DNA of 64,000 nt from positions 62,001 to 126,000 of the forward strand of contig WRAU01000002.1 of NCBI GenBank assembly GCA_009780035.1. Direction: 5' to 3'. Both the position numbers and the translations under genes were made by a program. The notes below the pieces were generated by a model that was not told the DNA's origin, searched no databases, and saw only the letters and a program-made list of their open reading frames with translations. Positions 16,925 through 25,325 of this stretch are shown piece by piece (positions within the stretch are counted from its first letter, which is position 1; every line of letters starts with the position of its first letter). This DNA is from Alphaproteobacteria bacterium. Lineage in GTDB: Bacteria; Pseudomonadota; Alphaproteobacteria; WRAU01; Hepatincolaceae.

Positions 16925-18059
16925 TGAAAAAGAAAAGATTAATTATCTGTGATGGGTATTACTCTATTGTTAATACTATTGTCGTATTAAAGCAGCAGGA
17001 GAAAGGTGAAGATTTTGAGAATATTCTTATACTTTGGATAAATTCTCAAGATATAAAAAGTTTGTCTGATTTTGCTGAGAGTTTTAATATATTTGATAGC
17101 ATTCACATTGTCTTTTTAAAAGATAAGGGTGATGGGTTTATTAAAGCATCTAAAATTCTTCCATATAAATTTTATGATGAAATTATTTCTCCATATACTT
17201 GGGTATATACTAAAAGGCTATCTAAATATGGTATAGACTGCAATGCTTTAATTATTGTTGATGAAGGAATTGAAACCTATGTTGATATTGATAGATTGTA
17301 TTATTCTTCATTACCCAAGAAACTTCATAGTATTTATTTGTTAAATACTGAATTAGTATCTAAATTACATAATGGTGAATACTTAAAAAAGATTAAACTT
17401 ATAGATATGGATATTTACTATAAGGTTTTATCTACCATAAAAGAAGATTTAATCTTGAAAGATAACTCTGTAATTTTTCTTTCATCAAGCTCTTGGCAAA
17501 GTTCACAGAAGATAGGGTATGATAATAATGATATTGCTATAATCCAATTGTTAATTTCTTTAGGCTATAATGTTTATTACAAACACACCCTAGAAATTAC
17601 TTAAAAGAGATGGATAGCCTTGCTAAACTGATAGATAGCAAGCAATTTTTTATAATAGATGTTCCAAAAAATTTATTGATAGAAACAATTCTCTTTAATA
17701 ACAAAAACAAAATAAAATTTATAGTTGGCGATAGCAGCAGTGCTTTGTTTCAATCATATGCAAGTTTTAAAATCCCTGCATTATCATTATTAAAAAATAA
17801 ATATTCTGTGTATCAGCTAAAAATGTTTAGATACCTGCCAGATTTTCAAGAATTCTTACAATCAAATCTATATCCAGAAGAATTTTATAAGCAATCAGTA
17901 AATAGCTTAAATTTTATTGGGAAAAGATTTGATATTCTATATAATCAATTGCTGCAATTAAGAATCTTAAAAAACAAAAAGCGAAAAAAAATAATAAAAA
18001 TTATCAGTATGGTGCTGATATTTATAATTTTTTTATTGCTATTTATAAGTTTTATCTAA
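16924..18059 (+). pseudogene. Polysialyltransferase-like gene split by a frameshift
   Basis: Two adjacent frames (16924-17604 and 17610-18059) read as one protein if the frame shifts by -1 near 17587-17592. There the sequence changes from KHT to PRNYLKEMD. The rejoined text gives K-H-x-P-R, matching the HP motif of bacterial sialyltransferases. The first part has V-D-E-G (residues 112-115), which fits the D/E-D/E-G motif, and the second part has GDSSSAL, fitting the serine motif. This resembles the alpha-2,8-polysialyltransferase family (PF07388). The C-terminus adds a basic stretch and one membrane segment. It starts at the ratA stop (TAATG). It could be a true pseudogene, a programmed shift, or a sequence error. 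Confidence 0.65.
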
Positions 18060-18567
18060 CAAAAATAGATACTATCACCACGATTATAAGGGTAAAAAAT
18101 CCTGCAAGGATATCGTCTATCATAATAGCTGTTCCTCCTTTAAAAGAGGTTTCTGAAGATTTTATTATCCAAGGCTTAGTAATATCTAGCAGTCTAAAAA
18201 CTAAAAAAGCCACAATTGCTAAAATAATGCTATTGCCAACTAAAAGCAAAGCAATGCCTTGACCGGTCATTTCGTCTATAACAATATACTGAGGATCGCG
18301 ATTTTCTTCATTGAAAGATTTTTCACAAACATAAAGACCGACAATAACAATTAAAGTAGTAGCAATTACTACAAGAGAACTGTTTATATAGAATAAAAGC
18401 ATGAAGAACAGAACAGAAACAAATGAGGCAATAGTTCCAGGTGACTTTTTAACATAACCTAACCCGCCAAGAGTGGCAATTATTAAGTATCGGTTTTCAA
18501 AATTATAAAAATTTTCGGGAATTTCAAAATATTTTGAGATAAATCTTTTTGCTATATTCATTACCAC
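18052..18567 (-). CDS. pgpA: Phosphatidylglycerophosphatase A
   Basis: This inner-membrane phosphatase makes phosphatidylglycerol from its phosphate. The protein is 171 residues with about four hydrophobic segments. The family blocks are GLGYVKKSPGTIASF near residues 35-50, FNEENRDPQYIVIDEMTGQGIAL near 88-110 and TKPWIIKSSE...GGTAIMIDDILAGF near 128-155. It overlaps the end of the convergent split transferase by 8 bases. Confidence 0.94.
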   Translation of the reverse strand: MVMNIAKRFISKYFEIPENFYNFENRYLIIATLGGLGYVKKSPGTIASFVSVLFFMLLFYINSSLVVIATTLIVIVGLYVCEKSFNEENRDPQYIVIDEMTGQGIALLLVGNSIILAIVAFLVFRLLDITKPWIIKSSETSFKGGTAIMIDDILAGFFTLIIVVIVSIFVR

Positions 18568-18684
18568 CTACGCCCACTGCACCATTTAACTCTAACAATA
18601 TATTTTATATAAGTCAAATATAAACTTGTTTCTGTTATAAAAAACACTATAATTCATTTAGCAGACAACTAATGAGATATATTG

Positions 18685-19167
18685 ATGAATCAGAATAAAA
18701 CCGCAGGAGTTAAAATTCTTGCGCAGAATCGCCGAGCGACTTTTGACTACACCATAGAGGAAAGATTTGAAGCTGGAATTGCTTTAAAAGGCAGTGAAGT
18801 AAAATCTTTGCGTGATGGGCGCGGATCTATTGCTGAGGGATATATTGTTAAAAGAGGAACGGGTGAGCTTGAACTGGTTAATACATTTATTCCAGTTCTT
18901 AAACAAACTGCTTATTTCATGCACGAAGAAAAAAGACCCCGCAAATTGCTTTTACATAAAAAAGAAATCATTAAAATCCTTAATTTTATTGCCAAAAAAG
19001 GCTATACAGCGATACCTATAAAGCTGTATTTAAAAAAGGGGCTTGTTAAGCTGGAAATAGGTTTAGGCAAGGGAAAAACAAATGTGGATAAAAGGCAGGA
19101 TATTAAAGAAAAAGATTGGAAGAGGGAGCAGGGACAGCTGATTAAGCAATATAATATTAAAACTTAA
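18685..19167 (+). CDS. smpB: SsrA-binding protein SmpB
   Basis: This is the partner of tmRNA in rescue of stalled ribosomes. The protein shows NRRATFDYTIEERFEAGIALKGSEVKSLRDGR near its start and KGKTNVDKRQDIKEKDWKRE near its end, both typical. The ATG at 18685 is preferred over TTG at 18682. The length of 160 is normal. Its last bases are part of the outer arm of repeat copy B, so the repeat abuts the stop codon. The tmRNA gene itself is not seen here. Confidence 0.96.
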   Translation: MNQNKTAGVKILAQNRRATFDYTIEERFEAGIALKGSEVKSLRDGRGSIAEGYIVKRGTGELELVNTFIPVLKQTAYFMHEEKRPRKLLLHKKEIIKILNFIAKKGYTAIPIKLYLKKGLVKLEIGLGKGKTNVDKRQDIKEKDWKREQGQLIKQYNIKT

Positions 19168-19263
19168 TCTTTTGCTTTCTATGTTGTCGTTTTGCTCCTC
19201 ACATACTTACGGGTATGCTACGGAGCAAAACTCCTAATATAAAGCTAAAAATATTAAGTTTTA
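19158..19263 (+). repeat. Dispersed nested-hairpin repeat, copy B
   Basis: The outer arms TAAAACTTAAT/ATTAAGTTTTA are at 19158-19168 and 19253-19263. GCTTT/AAAGC are at 19174-19178 and 19241-19245. GTTTTGCTCC/GGAGCAAAAC are at 19189-19198 and 19222-19231. CATAC/GTATG are at 19202-19206 and 19213-19217. All four stems pair perfectly, yet the outer arms and the ten-base stem differ in sequence from copy A. Confidence 0.87.
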
Positions 19264-19289
19264 GAAAAGTTTTGCTTTAAAATATTATA

Positions 19290-19318
19290 TTGCTTTATTT
19301 AGGGGAATGAGGTAGAAT
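19290..19318 (+). promoter_or_regulatory. Putative sigma-70 promoter of rpoZ
   Basis: TTGCTT (19290-19295), a 17-base spacer and TAGAAT (19313-19318) lie about 38 bases upstream of the rpoZ ATG. Confidence 0.6.
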
Positions 19319-19356
19319 GTAAAATTAATTATGACTAAAAAGAGGATTGATTTATT

Positions 19357-19755
19357 ATGGCTAGGGTAACCATAGAGAATTGTTTAAAAAAAGTTGATGG
19401 GCATTTTGATTTAGTTTTATTGGCAGGTGAACGCGCAAAGCAGATTTCTGCAGGAAGAAAATCATCCATCCAAAAGAAAAGTGTTAAAACTCATGTAACT
19501 TCTTTAAGAGAAATTGAAGAAAATGTGGTTTCTATAAGCACTTTAAGAGAAAATCTTCATGATAGAATTAATAATTTAGCTGAAGCTGAAGAAATTAAAG
19601 AAGAAAGCGATGATTTAGTGGAAGAATTACAATCTTCAGAATTTATTGAAGGGGAGCTTGAAATAATTTCAGATAATGAAGATTTCTTTAATCATCCTGC
19701 TAAAGACAACGACGAAGTTGATATAGATTTCGGCGAGGAAATAGAAGGAAAATAA
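19357..19755 (+). CDS. rpoZ: RNA polymerase omega subunit
   Basis: This is the small RNA polymerase subunit that stabilises beta-prime and helps ppGpp response. The N-terminus MARVTIENCLKKVDGHFDLVLLAGERAKQI is the family signature. The C-terminal half is acidic and variable, as in other alphaproteobacteria. The length of 132 is within range. It precedes rel/spoT by 86 bases, a common pairing of ppGpp target and ppGpp enzyme. Confidence 0.95.
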   Translation: MARVTIENCLKKVDGHFDLVLLAGERAKQISAGRKSSIQKKSVKTHVTSLREIEENVVSISTLRENLHDRINNLAEAEEIKEESDDLVEELQSSEFIEGELEIISDNEDFFNHPAKDNDEVDIDFGEEIEGK

Positions 19756-19841
19756 GCCGCGATACTTTTAGGTTAAGTAGCAGGTTAATATTAATCTAAA
19801 AATATATCGTAGTTCTGCTTGCGGTAGTTGGCGGGGAAAAT

Positions 19842-21950
19842 TTGGAAGTAAAAGATTTTTTAAATAAGCTGGAAGATTATAAAGACAAACTAGATATTAA
19901 TCTTATTAAAGAAGCTATGATGTTTGCAGAGCAGGCTCATAATGGTCAGCTGCGGAAATCTAATAAGCCTTATATTACGCATCCGCTTAATATTGCATAC
20001 GAATTAATGCAATACTCTTTTGATTCACATATGGTTGCAGCCAGTCTTTTGCACGATGTTATTGAAGATACTGATATAACAGAGCAAATCCTCTGTGAAA
20101 AATTCGGTAAAGATATTACTGAAATGGTGATAGGCTTAACTAAATTAGCTAAGTATAGCTTTGAATCTAAAGAAGAAGCTAAAGTAGAAAATTTAAGAAA
20201 GTTTATTCTATCTTTCATTGGTGATATTCGGGTATTGATTATTAAAATTTTTGATAGGCTCGATAACATTAGAACCCTAAAATACATAGAAAAAATTGAA
20301 AAAAGAAAACGTATTGCTAGGGAAACTTTAGATATTTATGCTCCGCTTGCTCAAAGATTAGCTTTAAATTCTATTAAAGACGAATTAGAAGACGGCTGTT
20401 TTGAGGTGCTTCATCCAGAAATTCGTGATACTATTATCAGTAAAACGAAAGTTTTGCAGAAATCTCTTTCTGCAGATATCCTAAAAGCAAAAAACTATAT
20501 TATCCGTGAGTTTGAGGAAAGAGGAATTGAAAACTTTACAATTGTAAGTAGAATAAAACATCCATATTCTACATGGCGTAAAATGCAGAAAAAGCGGCTT
20601 AATTTTGAAGAAATTACCGATGTTATTGGCTTTAGAATAATTTTGCAGAATGTGGAAGACTGCTATGTGGTTTTAGGGATTCTGCACAGCAACTATAAGG
20701 CGATATTTTCTCGCTTTAAAGATTATATCTCTTATCCAAAGCCTAATAACTATCGTTCGCTGCACACTGGGGTAATTTTAGAAAATTCTAAGGTGATTGA
20801 ATTTCAAGTTAGAACGGCTGAAATGGATTACTTTGCCGAGAAAGGCATATCATCGCATTGGAGCTACAAAAATCCTGCTAAAAATAAATATGATATTTCA
20901 CAATACTCTTGGCTGCAGAACTTAGCAAGCATTGTGCAGTCGGATTTGCCGATTGATTATATTTATGAATACTCCAAAATGCAGATGTTTAATGATGAGG
21001 TATTTATTTTTACCCCGCAGAATGAAATAATATCTTTGCAAAGGGGAGCTACCGCTTTAGATTTTGCTTATTCGGTGCATTCAGAAATTGGCAATCAATG
21101 CAGCGCTGCAGTTATTAACGGCATCTATAAGCCTTTGTTTACTGCCCTGCATAATGGCGATAAAGTTGAGATTATTAGAGATATTAATCAAGAGCCGCAA
21201 ATTTACTGGCTGTCTTTTGTTAAAACACCAAATGCTAAAATTGCCATAAGAAAATATTTGAATCAAAAATATAAAAAAGAAATTTCCCAGCAGGCTCTTT
21301 CGCTTATTGAATATGTATTTAAAAAAGAAAATCTTCCGTTTCATGTGGAGCTTATCCCTAAAATTTTAGAAGCATTAGAAATTAAATCCGAGCAAACTCT
21401 ATATAATCAATTGCTTGAGGGTAAAGTAGATGTTTCAACTATAATAAATGCTTTGTATCCGCAGCAAAAAGTTAATTCACAGGAATTATATGAAAATGTA
21501 GTGCAGTCTGAAGATTTGCAGATTGAAGGGGTTTACATGGCAGAGTGCTGCTATCCAGTTTATGATGAAGCAATTTTAGGCGTGGTGTTTCCTTCTAACA
21601 GAATCGAAGCTCATCATCAATCGTGTAAAAATCTCTTTTCACAGTTGGAAAGTTTGTCTAAGATAAATCTTAAGTGGCTGAAAATTAATAACTTAAATAA
21701 AGATTACAGCTATAAAATACGAGTTAATGTCGTTCTTAAAAATGTAGTTGGCTCGCTTATGAATGCTGCTACTATTTGTTTCCATCAGCGAGCTTCAGTT
21801 TTAGAAATTTTTACCGAAGATATTTATTTTAATGATGAATATAAAAAACTCACAGCTATATTGCTTGTAAGAAACAAGCAGCAAGTTGAGGATATTATTA
21901 ACGAGCTTAATAAGTCGCCATATATAAAACATGCCGAACGGATAATATAA
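19842..21950 (+). CDS. spoT: Bifunctional (p)ppGpp synthetase/hydrolase (Rel/SpoT)
   Basis: This is the stringent-response enzyme that makes and degrades (p)ppGpp. The hydrolase HD domain is intact: histidines near residues 33 and 47, and HD at 71-72 in LLHDVIED. The synthetase domain shows YPKPNNYRSLHT and IEFQVRT near residues 305-335. A TGS domain follows at about 390-450 and an ACT-type domain at the C-terminus. The start is TTG 19842, preceded by GGCGGGGAAA. The length of 702 is typical of the long RSH form. Repeat copy C follows the gene. Confidence 0.95.
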   Translation: MEVKDFLNKLEDYKDKLDINLIKEAMMFAEQAHNGQLRKSNKPYITHPLNIAYELMQYSFDSHMVAASLLHDVIEDTDITEQILCEKFGKDITEMVIGLTKLAKYSFESKEEAKVENLRKFILSFIGDIRVLIIKIFDRLDNIRTLKYIEKIEKRKRIARETLDIYAPLAQRLALNSIKDELEDGCFEVLHPEIRDTIISKTKVLQKSLSADILKAKNYIIREFEERGIENFTIVSRIKHPYSTWRKMQKKRLNFEEITDVIGFRIILQNVEDCYVVLGILHSNYKAIFSRFKDYISYPKPNNYRSLHTGVILENSKVIEFQVRTAEMDYFAEKGISSHWSYKNPAKNKYDISQYSWLQNLASIVQSDLPIDYIYEYSKMQMFNDEVFIFTPQNEIISLQRGATALDFAYSVHSEIGNQCSAAVINGIYKPLFTALHNGDKVEIIRDINQEPQIYWLSFVKTPNAKIAIRKYLNQKYKKEISQQALSLIEYVFKKENLPFHVELIPKILEALEIKSEQTLYNQLLEGKVDVSTIINALYPQQKVNSQELYENVVQSEDLQIEGVYMAECCYPVYDEAILGVVFPSNRIEAHHQSCKNLFSQLESLSKINLKWLKINNLNKDYSYKIRVNVVLKNVVGSLMNAATICFHQRASVLEIFTEDIYFNDEYKKLTAILLVRNKQQVEDIINELNKSPYIKHAERII

Positions 21951-21970
21951 AATTGAATCTTTTGGTTTTC

Positions 21971-22033
21971 TATGTGAAATTTTTCCAACTTATGTATTAT
22001 TCATACACTACAAGGTAAAGCTAATAGCACATA
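21971..22033 (+). repeat. Dispersed nested-hairpin repeat, degraded copy C
   Basis: TATGTG/CACATA (21971-21976 and 22028-22033) and GTAT/ATAC (21994-21997 and 22003-22006) keep pairing. TTTCTATG and AAAGCTAATA resemble copies A and B. The ten-base stem is poorly kept. It follows the spoT stop, as copies A and B follow tsf and smpB. Confidence 0.55.
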
Positions 22034-22088
22034 AATTAAAAAATTTCTAAAATTTTTTAAGAGTTAATTTTAAACAGGAATTTTTAAT

Positions 22089-22814
22089 ATGAAAAGAATT
22101 TTAGGTTTTAATGTAGATCATATCGCCACATTACGAAATGCTAGGAATGAGGGGTTTCCAGATTTAATAGATTTAGCCAAAAAATCTATCGCCTATGGCG
22201 CAGATCAAATTACTGCCCATTTGCGTGAGGATAGAAGGCATATTCGTGATGATGATATAATGGATCTTAAAAAATATATCAATAAGCCGTTGAATATGGA
22301 AATGGCTTTAACTGCAGAAATGATTGAGATTTCTACCCAAAAAGTTATTCCTCATAGTGTATGCTTAGTGCCGGAAAAAAGACAAGAAATTACCACCGAA
22401 GGCGGATTAAATCTTCTTCCGATTTATAACGATTTAGAAAATGCCATTAAATTATTCCACAAGTATGGTATCCGTGTATCTTTATTTATTGATGCTGCTA
22501 TAGAGCAAATAAATGCAGCAATAGACTTAAAGCCCGATGCCATAGAAATTAATACAGGAGTCTATTGTAATCTGCCATATCATATGCAGCATGAGGAATC
22601 TCTCCGCATTCAGCAAGAAGCTAAAAAAGTATTTAACAGCGGCATTGCCGTGCATGCTGGACATGGTCTTAATCTTGCTAACATTAAGCATATCGCTGAG
22701 ATTAAAGAGATTGAAGAGTTTAATATCGGGCATTTTATTATTGGTTATGCCCTTGAATTTGGTCTGAAAAAAGCAATTGTAGATATTACGGCGGCAATCA
22801 ATGAAAATATATAA
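22089..22814 (+). CDS. pdxJ: Pyridoxine 5'-phosphate synthase
   Basis: This enzyme condenses 3-amino-2-oxopropyl phosphate with deoxyxylulose phosphate, the last ring-forming step of vitamin B6 synthesis. The family blocks are GFNVDHIATLRNAR at the start, DQITAHLREDRRHI near residue 45 and AVHAGHGLNLANI near 190. The length of 241 is normal. It overlaps acpS by 14 bases, the standard pdxJ-acpS arrangement. Confidence 0.97.
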   Translation: MKRILGFNVDHIATLRNARNEGFPDLIDLAKKSIAYGADQITAHLREDRRHIRDDDIMDLKKYINKPLNMEMALTAEMIEISTQKVIPHSVCLVPEKRQEITTEGGLNLLPIYNDLENAIKLFHKYGIRVSLFIDAAIEQINAAIDLKPDAIEINTGVYCNLPYHMQHEESLRIQQEAKKVFNSGIAVHAGHGLNLANIKHIAEIKEIEEFNIGHFIIGYALEFGLKKAIVDITAAINENI

Positions 22815-23184
22815 TGGCATTGATATTTGCGCTATAGATAGAATTGCCGATGTCTATAAAAAATTCGGTGATAAATTTTTAAATAGAATATTTACGGATG
22901 TTGAGCTAAAAGAAGCAGGAAATCCATGTAATATTAATTATTTAGCCAAAAGATTCTCCGCAAAAGAGGCATTTGCCAAAGCAATAGGCGATGGTATAGG
23001 CAATATTGCATTTAAAGATATTTCTATAGAAAAAAATCAGCAGGGAGCTCCAACTATAATTTTAAGCGATAGTGCGCGTAAATATTTACTAAAAACAAAA
23101 AATTGGGTAGAATATGATATATCCATCTCGCTTTCAGATGATGGGGGTATGGCAGTTGCCAGCGTAGTTATTTTAGTAAAATAA
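22801..23184 (+). CDS. acpS: Holo-[acyl-carrier-protein] synthase
   Basis: This enzyme attaches the 4'-phosphopantetheine arm to acyl carrier protein. The magnesium-binding aspartate region GIDICAIDRI is near residue 5, and the NYLAKRFSAKEAFAKAIGDGI block is near residues 44-64. The length of 127 is normal. The start at ATG 22801 lies inside pdxJ, so translation is coupled. Confidence 0.96.
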   Translation: MKIYNGIDICAIDRIADVYKKFGDKFLNRIFTDVELKEAGNPCNINYLAKRFSAKEAFAKAIGDGIGNIAFKDISIEKNQQGAPTIILSDSARKYLLKTKNWVEYDISISLSDDGGMAVASVVILVK

Positions 23185-23205
23185 ACGATAATTATATACA
23201 AAATC

Positions 23206-23290
23206 TGTCATGCCGTTGAAAAACAGCATCCATATTGGAGCGTTATAAAAGAATATAAGTATGCAGTTATGAATACTCACTGTATGACGA
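23206..23290 (+). repeat. REP-like element between acpS and lepB
   Basis: TGTCATGCCG (23206-23215), GCATCCATATTGG and TGTATGACGA (23281-23290) use the same vocabulary as the other REP-like sites, with the outer TGTCAT and ATGACGA parts inverted relative to each other. Confidence 0.5.
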
Positions 23291-23326
23291 ATTTTATTCA
23301 TTGATTTTAATTAAGGAAATACTCAA

Positions 23327-24091
23327 GTGAAATTTAAATTTTGGTCTAAAAAAAAGGACTTGCCTCCAAAAACCATAAAAGAAAAAATCAAAGATAATAT
23401 TAAGGCTATAATTATTGCTCTTGTGGTAGCTTTATTAATTAGAAGTTTTCTTGTGCAGGCATTTTACATTCCAAGCGGCTCTATGAAACCCAATTTATTA
23501 GAAGGCGACTATCTTTTTGTAAGCAAATATAATTATGGATACTCTAATCATAGCCTGCCTTTTAGCCTGCCTTTACTTCCATCTAGCCGCATATTTTATA
23601 ATGAACCCTCTAGGGGTGATGTAGTAATTTTTAAATATCCTGGCGATAACGATACCGATTATGTTAAAAGATTAATTGGCTTGCCGGGTGATAAAATTCA
23701 AGTTATTAATTCTGTTGTGTATATCAACGATGTGCCATTAAAGCGCGAGTTTGTTGAGACTAAAATTATTGACGGGCTTCCTATTAATGTTTATCGGGAA
23801 TATATGGCAGATACAGGCGTATCTTATTTAATTTGGCAGATTAAAGGATATTATTCTTATGAGAGTCAATTTTTTGGTCCTATTAAGCTAGGGGAAAATG
23901 AATTTTTTATGATGGGTGATAACCGCGATAATTCAAGAGACAGCAGATTTAGCGATGTTTCTGCTGTGCCGAAAGCTAATTTAGTTGGTAAAGGCGGTAT
24001 AATATTCTTTTCCATTGACGGCAGTTTTATGGAAATTTGGAAATGGTTTACTGACATTAGGTTTGATAGGATATTTAAGGCGGTAAAATAA
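23327..24091 (+). CDS. lepB: Signal peptidase I
   Basis: This inner-membrane protease removes signal peptides from exported proteins. One N-terminal membrane segment (about residues 26-46) leads to the catalytic serine 52 in IPSGSMKP. The general base lysine is 114 in DYVKRLIGLPGD, and the C-terminal box has MMGDNRDNSRDSR. The length of 254 is typical. It is followed 6 bases later by rnc, a pairing seen in many proteobacteria. Confidence 0.96.
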   Translation: MKFKFWSKKKDLPPKTIKEKIKDNIKAIIIALVVALLIRSFLVQAFYIPSGSMKPNLLEGDYLFVSKYNYGYSNHSLPFSLPLLPSSRIFYNEPSRGDVVIFKYPGDNDTDYVKRLIGLPGDKIQVINSVVYINDVPLKREFVETKIIDGLPINVYREYMADTGVSYLIWQIKGYYSYESQFFGPIKLGENEFFMMGDNRDNSRDSRFSDVSAVPKANLVGKGGIIFFSIDGSFMEIWKWFTDIRFDRIFKAVK

Positions 24092-24097
24092 ACAGAT

Positions 24098-24757
24098 ATG
24101 AAAGATTTAGAAGCAAAATTAGGCTATAAATTTAAAGATGTAAAAAATCTTCAGAAGGCTTTAACCCATAGCAGTTTTTTTAACTCGATTCTTAATAGCA
24201 ATGAAAGGTTAGAGTTTTTAGGAGATAAAATTTTAGGAAGTGTTGTTGCCTGTATTCTTTATGAAAATTATCCTAAAAAAGATGAGGGGTATTTATCTAA
24301 GTTTTTCTCTTATTTAACTTCTGAGGAGGTTTTATGCGATATTGGAAAAAAGCTAGAAACTGCCAAGCATATTAAACATAATACTAGCCTAGAAGATAGT
24401 GTTATTGCCGATAGTATAGAGGCAATTTTAGCCGCCATATTTATTGATTCAGGAGATTTTTCTGTAGTTAAAGGTGTTATTCAGAATCATTGGGATTCTT
24501 ATTTTAAATCTTATAATGAAGACAGCATCTATAAAATGTTTAACCCTAAGTCAACTCTGCAGAATTGGGCGCAGAAAAGAGGTTTAAAAATTCCAGAATA
24601 TGTAGATGTATCTAAGGAAGGCAATGAACATAATCCGCTTTTTTATGTTAAAGTAGTTGTTGAAAATTTTAAAGGTGAAGAGGGGGTTGGCAGGAATAAG
24701 AAAATTGCCCAAAAAAATGCCGCCCAGAAGTTTATTGAAATAAACAAGATTCAGTAA
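24098..24757 (+). CDS. rnc: Ribonuclease III
   Basis: This double-strand-specific RNase matures rRNA and some mRNAs. The catalytic signature NERLEFLGDKILG is near residues 37-49, the second acidic cluster DSIEAILAAIFID near 108-120, and a double-stranded RNA binding domain fills the C-terminal 70 residues. The length of 219 is normal. It is coupled to lepB. The era gene that often follows is absent. Confidence 0.95.
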   Translation: MKDLEAKLGYKFKDVKNLQKALTHSSFFNSILNSNERLEFLGDKILGSVVACILYENYPKKDEGYLSKFFSYLTSEEVLCDIGKKLETAKHIKHNTSLEDSVIADSIEAILAAIFIDSGDFSVVKGVIQNHWDSYFKSYNEDSIYKMFNPKSTLQNWAQKRGLKIPEYVDVSKEGNEHNPLFYVKVVVENFKGEEGVGRNKKIAQKNAAQKFIEINKIQ

Positions 24758-24887
24758 TATAATAAAGTAATTATATAAAAAGATGCTCATGCTTAAGTGA
24801 TTGAGAGTTAGTTGTTTCTTAAACTTTAAATTTTATTCGGTTTTTTATATATAATTGCAATAATATATAATAATAAAGGGCTAGGCA

Positions 24888-25250
24888 ATGTTTGAAAATT
24901 CAGAAAAAAATAGCTATTCTATCGGTGAAACTGCAAAAATCTTAGGAATTGAACAGCATGTGGTGCGCTTTTGGTCTAACACTTTTTGCGACCATATACG
25001 CCCCTTAAGAAAAGCCGGCGATAGAAGATACTACACCAAAGCTGATATTGAAACCCTTTTTAAAATTAAAGATATGGTATATAATCAAAAGTATTCGCTA
25101 AGCGGAGTTAAACAGGTGCTGCAAAACACTAGCCCCAAAGTAGCTCCTCAAACCTATGCTCCTGCTGATAGCTCTAAACTTAATCAGTTAGATACGCAGG
25201 TAAACAGCCTAAAAAAATCTATAGAAAGTTTTTTAAGCAATGATAATTAA
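24888..25250 (+). CDS. MerR-family transcriptional regulator
   Basis: This is a 120-residue protein with an N-terminal MerR winged helix: YSIGETAKILGIEQHVVRFW, then RRYYTKADIETLFKIKDMVY. The C-terminus is short and lacks metal-binding cysteines, so it is not a metal sensor of the classic type. Similar small MerR proteins are common in alphaproteobacterial housekeeping regions, often near ihfA. The target is unknown. It stands alone between rnc and fba. Confidence 0.85.
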   Translation: MFENSEKNSYSIGETAKILGIEQHVVRFWSNTFCDHIRPLRKAGDRRYYTKADIETLFKIKDMVYNQKYSLSGVKQVLQNTSPKVAPQTYAPADSSKLNQLDTQVNSLKKSIESFLSNDN

Positions 25251-25262
25251 TTTAGGTTTAAG

Positions 25263-25291
25263 TTGAAAATAATTACTTACTATGTTATAAT
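25263..25291 (+). promoter_or_regulatory. Putative strong sigma-70 promoter of fba
   Basis: TTGAAA (25263-25268), a 17-base spacer and a consensus TATAAT (25286-25291) lie about 35 bases upstream of the aldolase start. Confidence 0.75.
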
Positions 25292-25325
25292 TGATTAGTT
25301 ATTAAAAAACAAGGAGAACAGATAT

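Noticed and set aside
18604-18617. TTTATATAAGTCAA between pgpA and smpB, one base from the narK FNR box
   Set aside because: The changed base is the G of TTGAT, which is critical for FNR-type recognition, and neither neighbour has a respiratory role.
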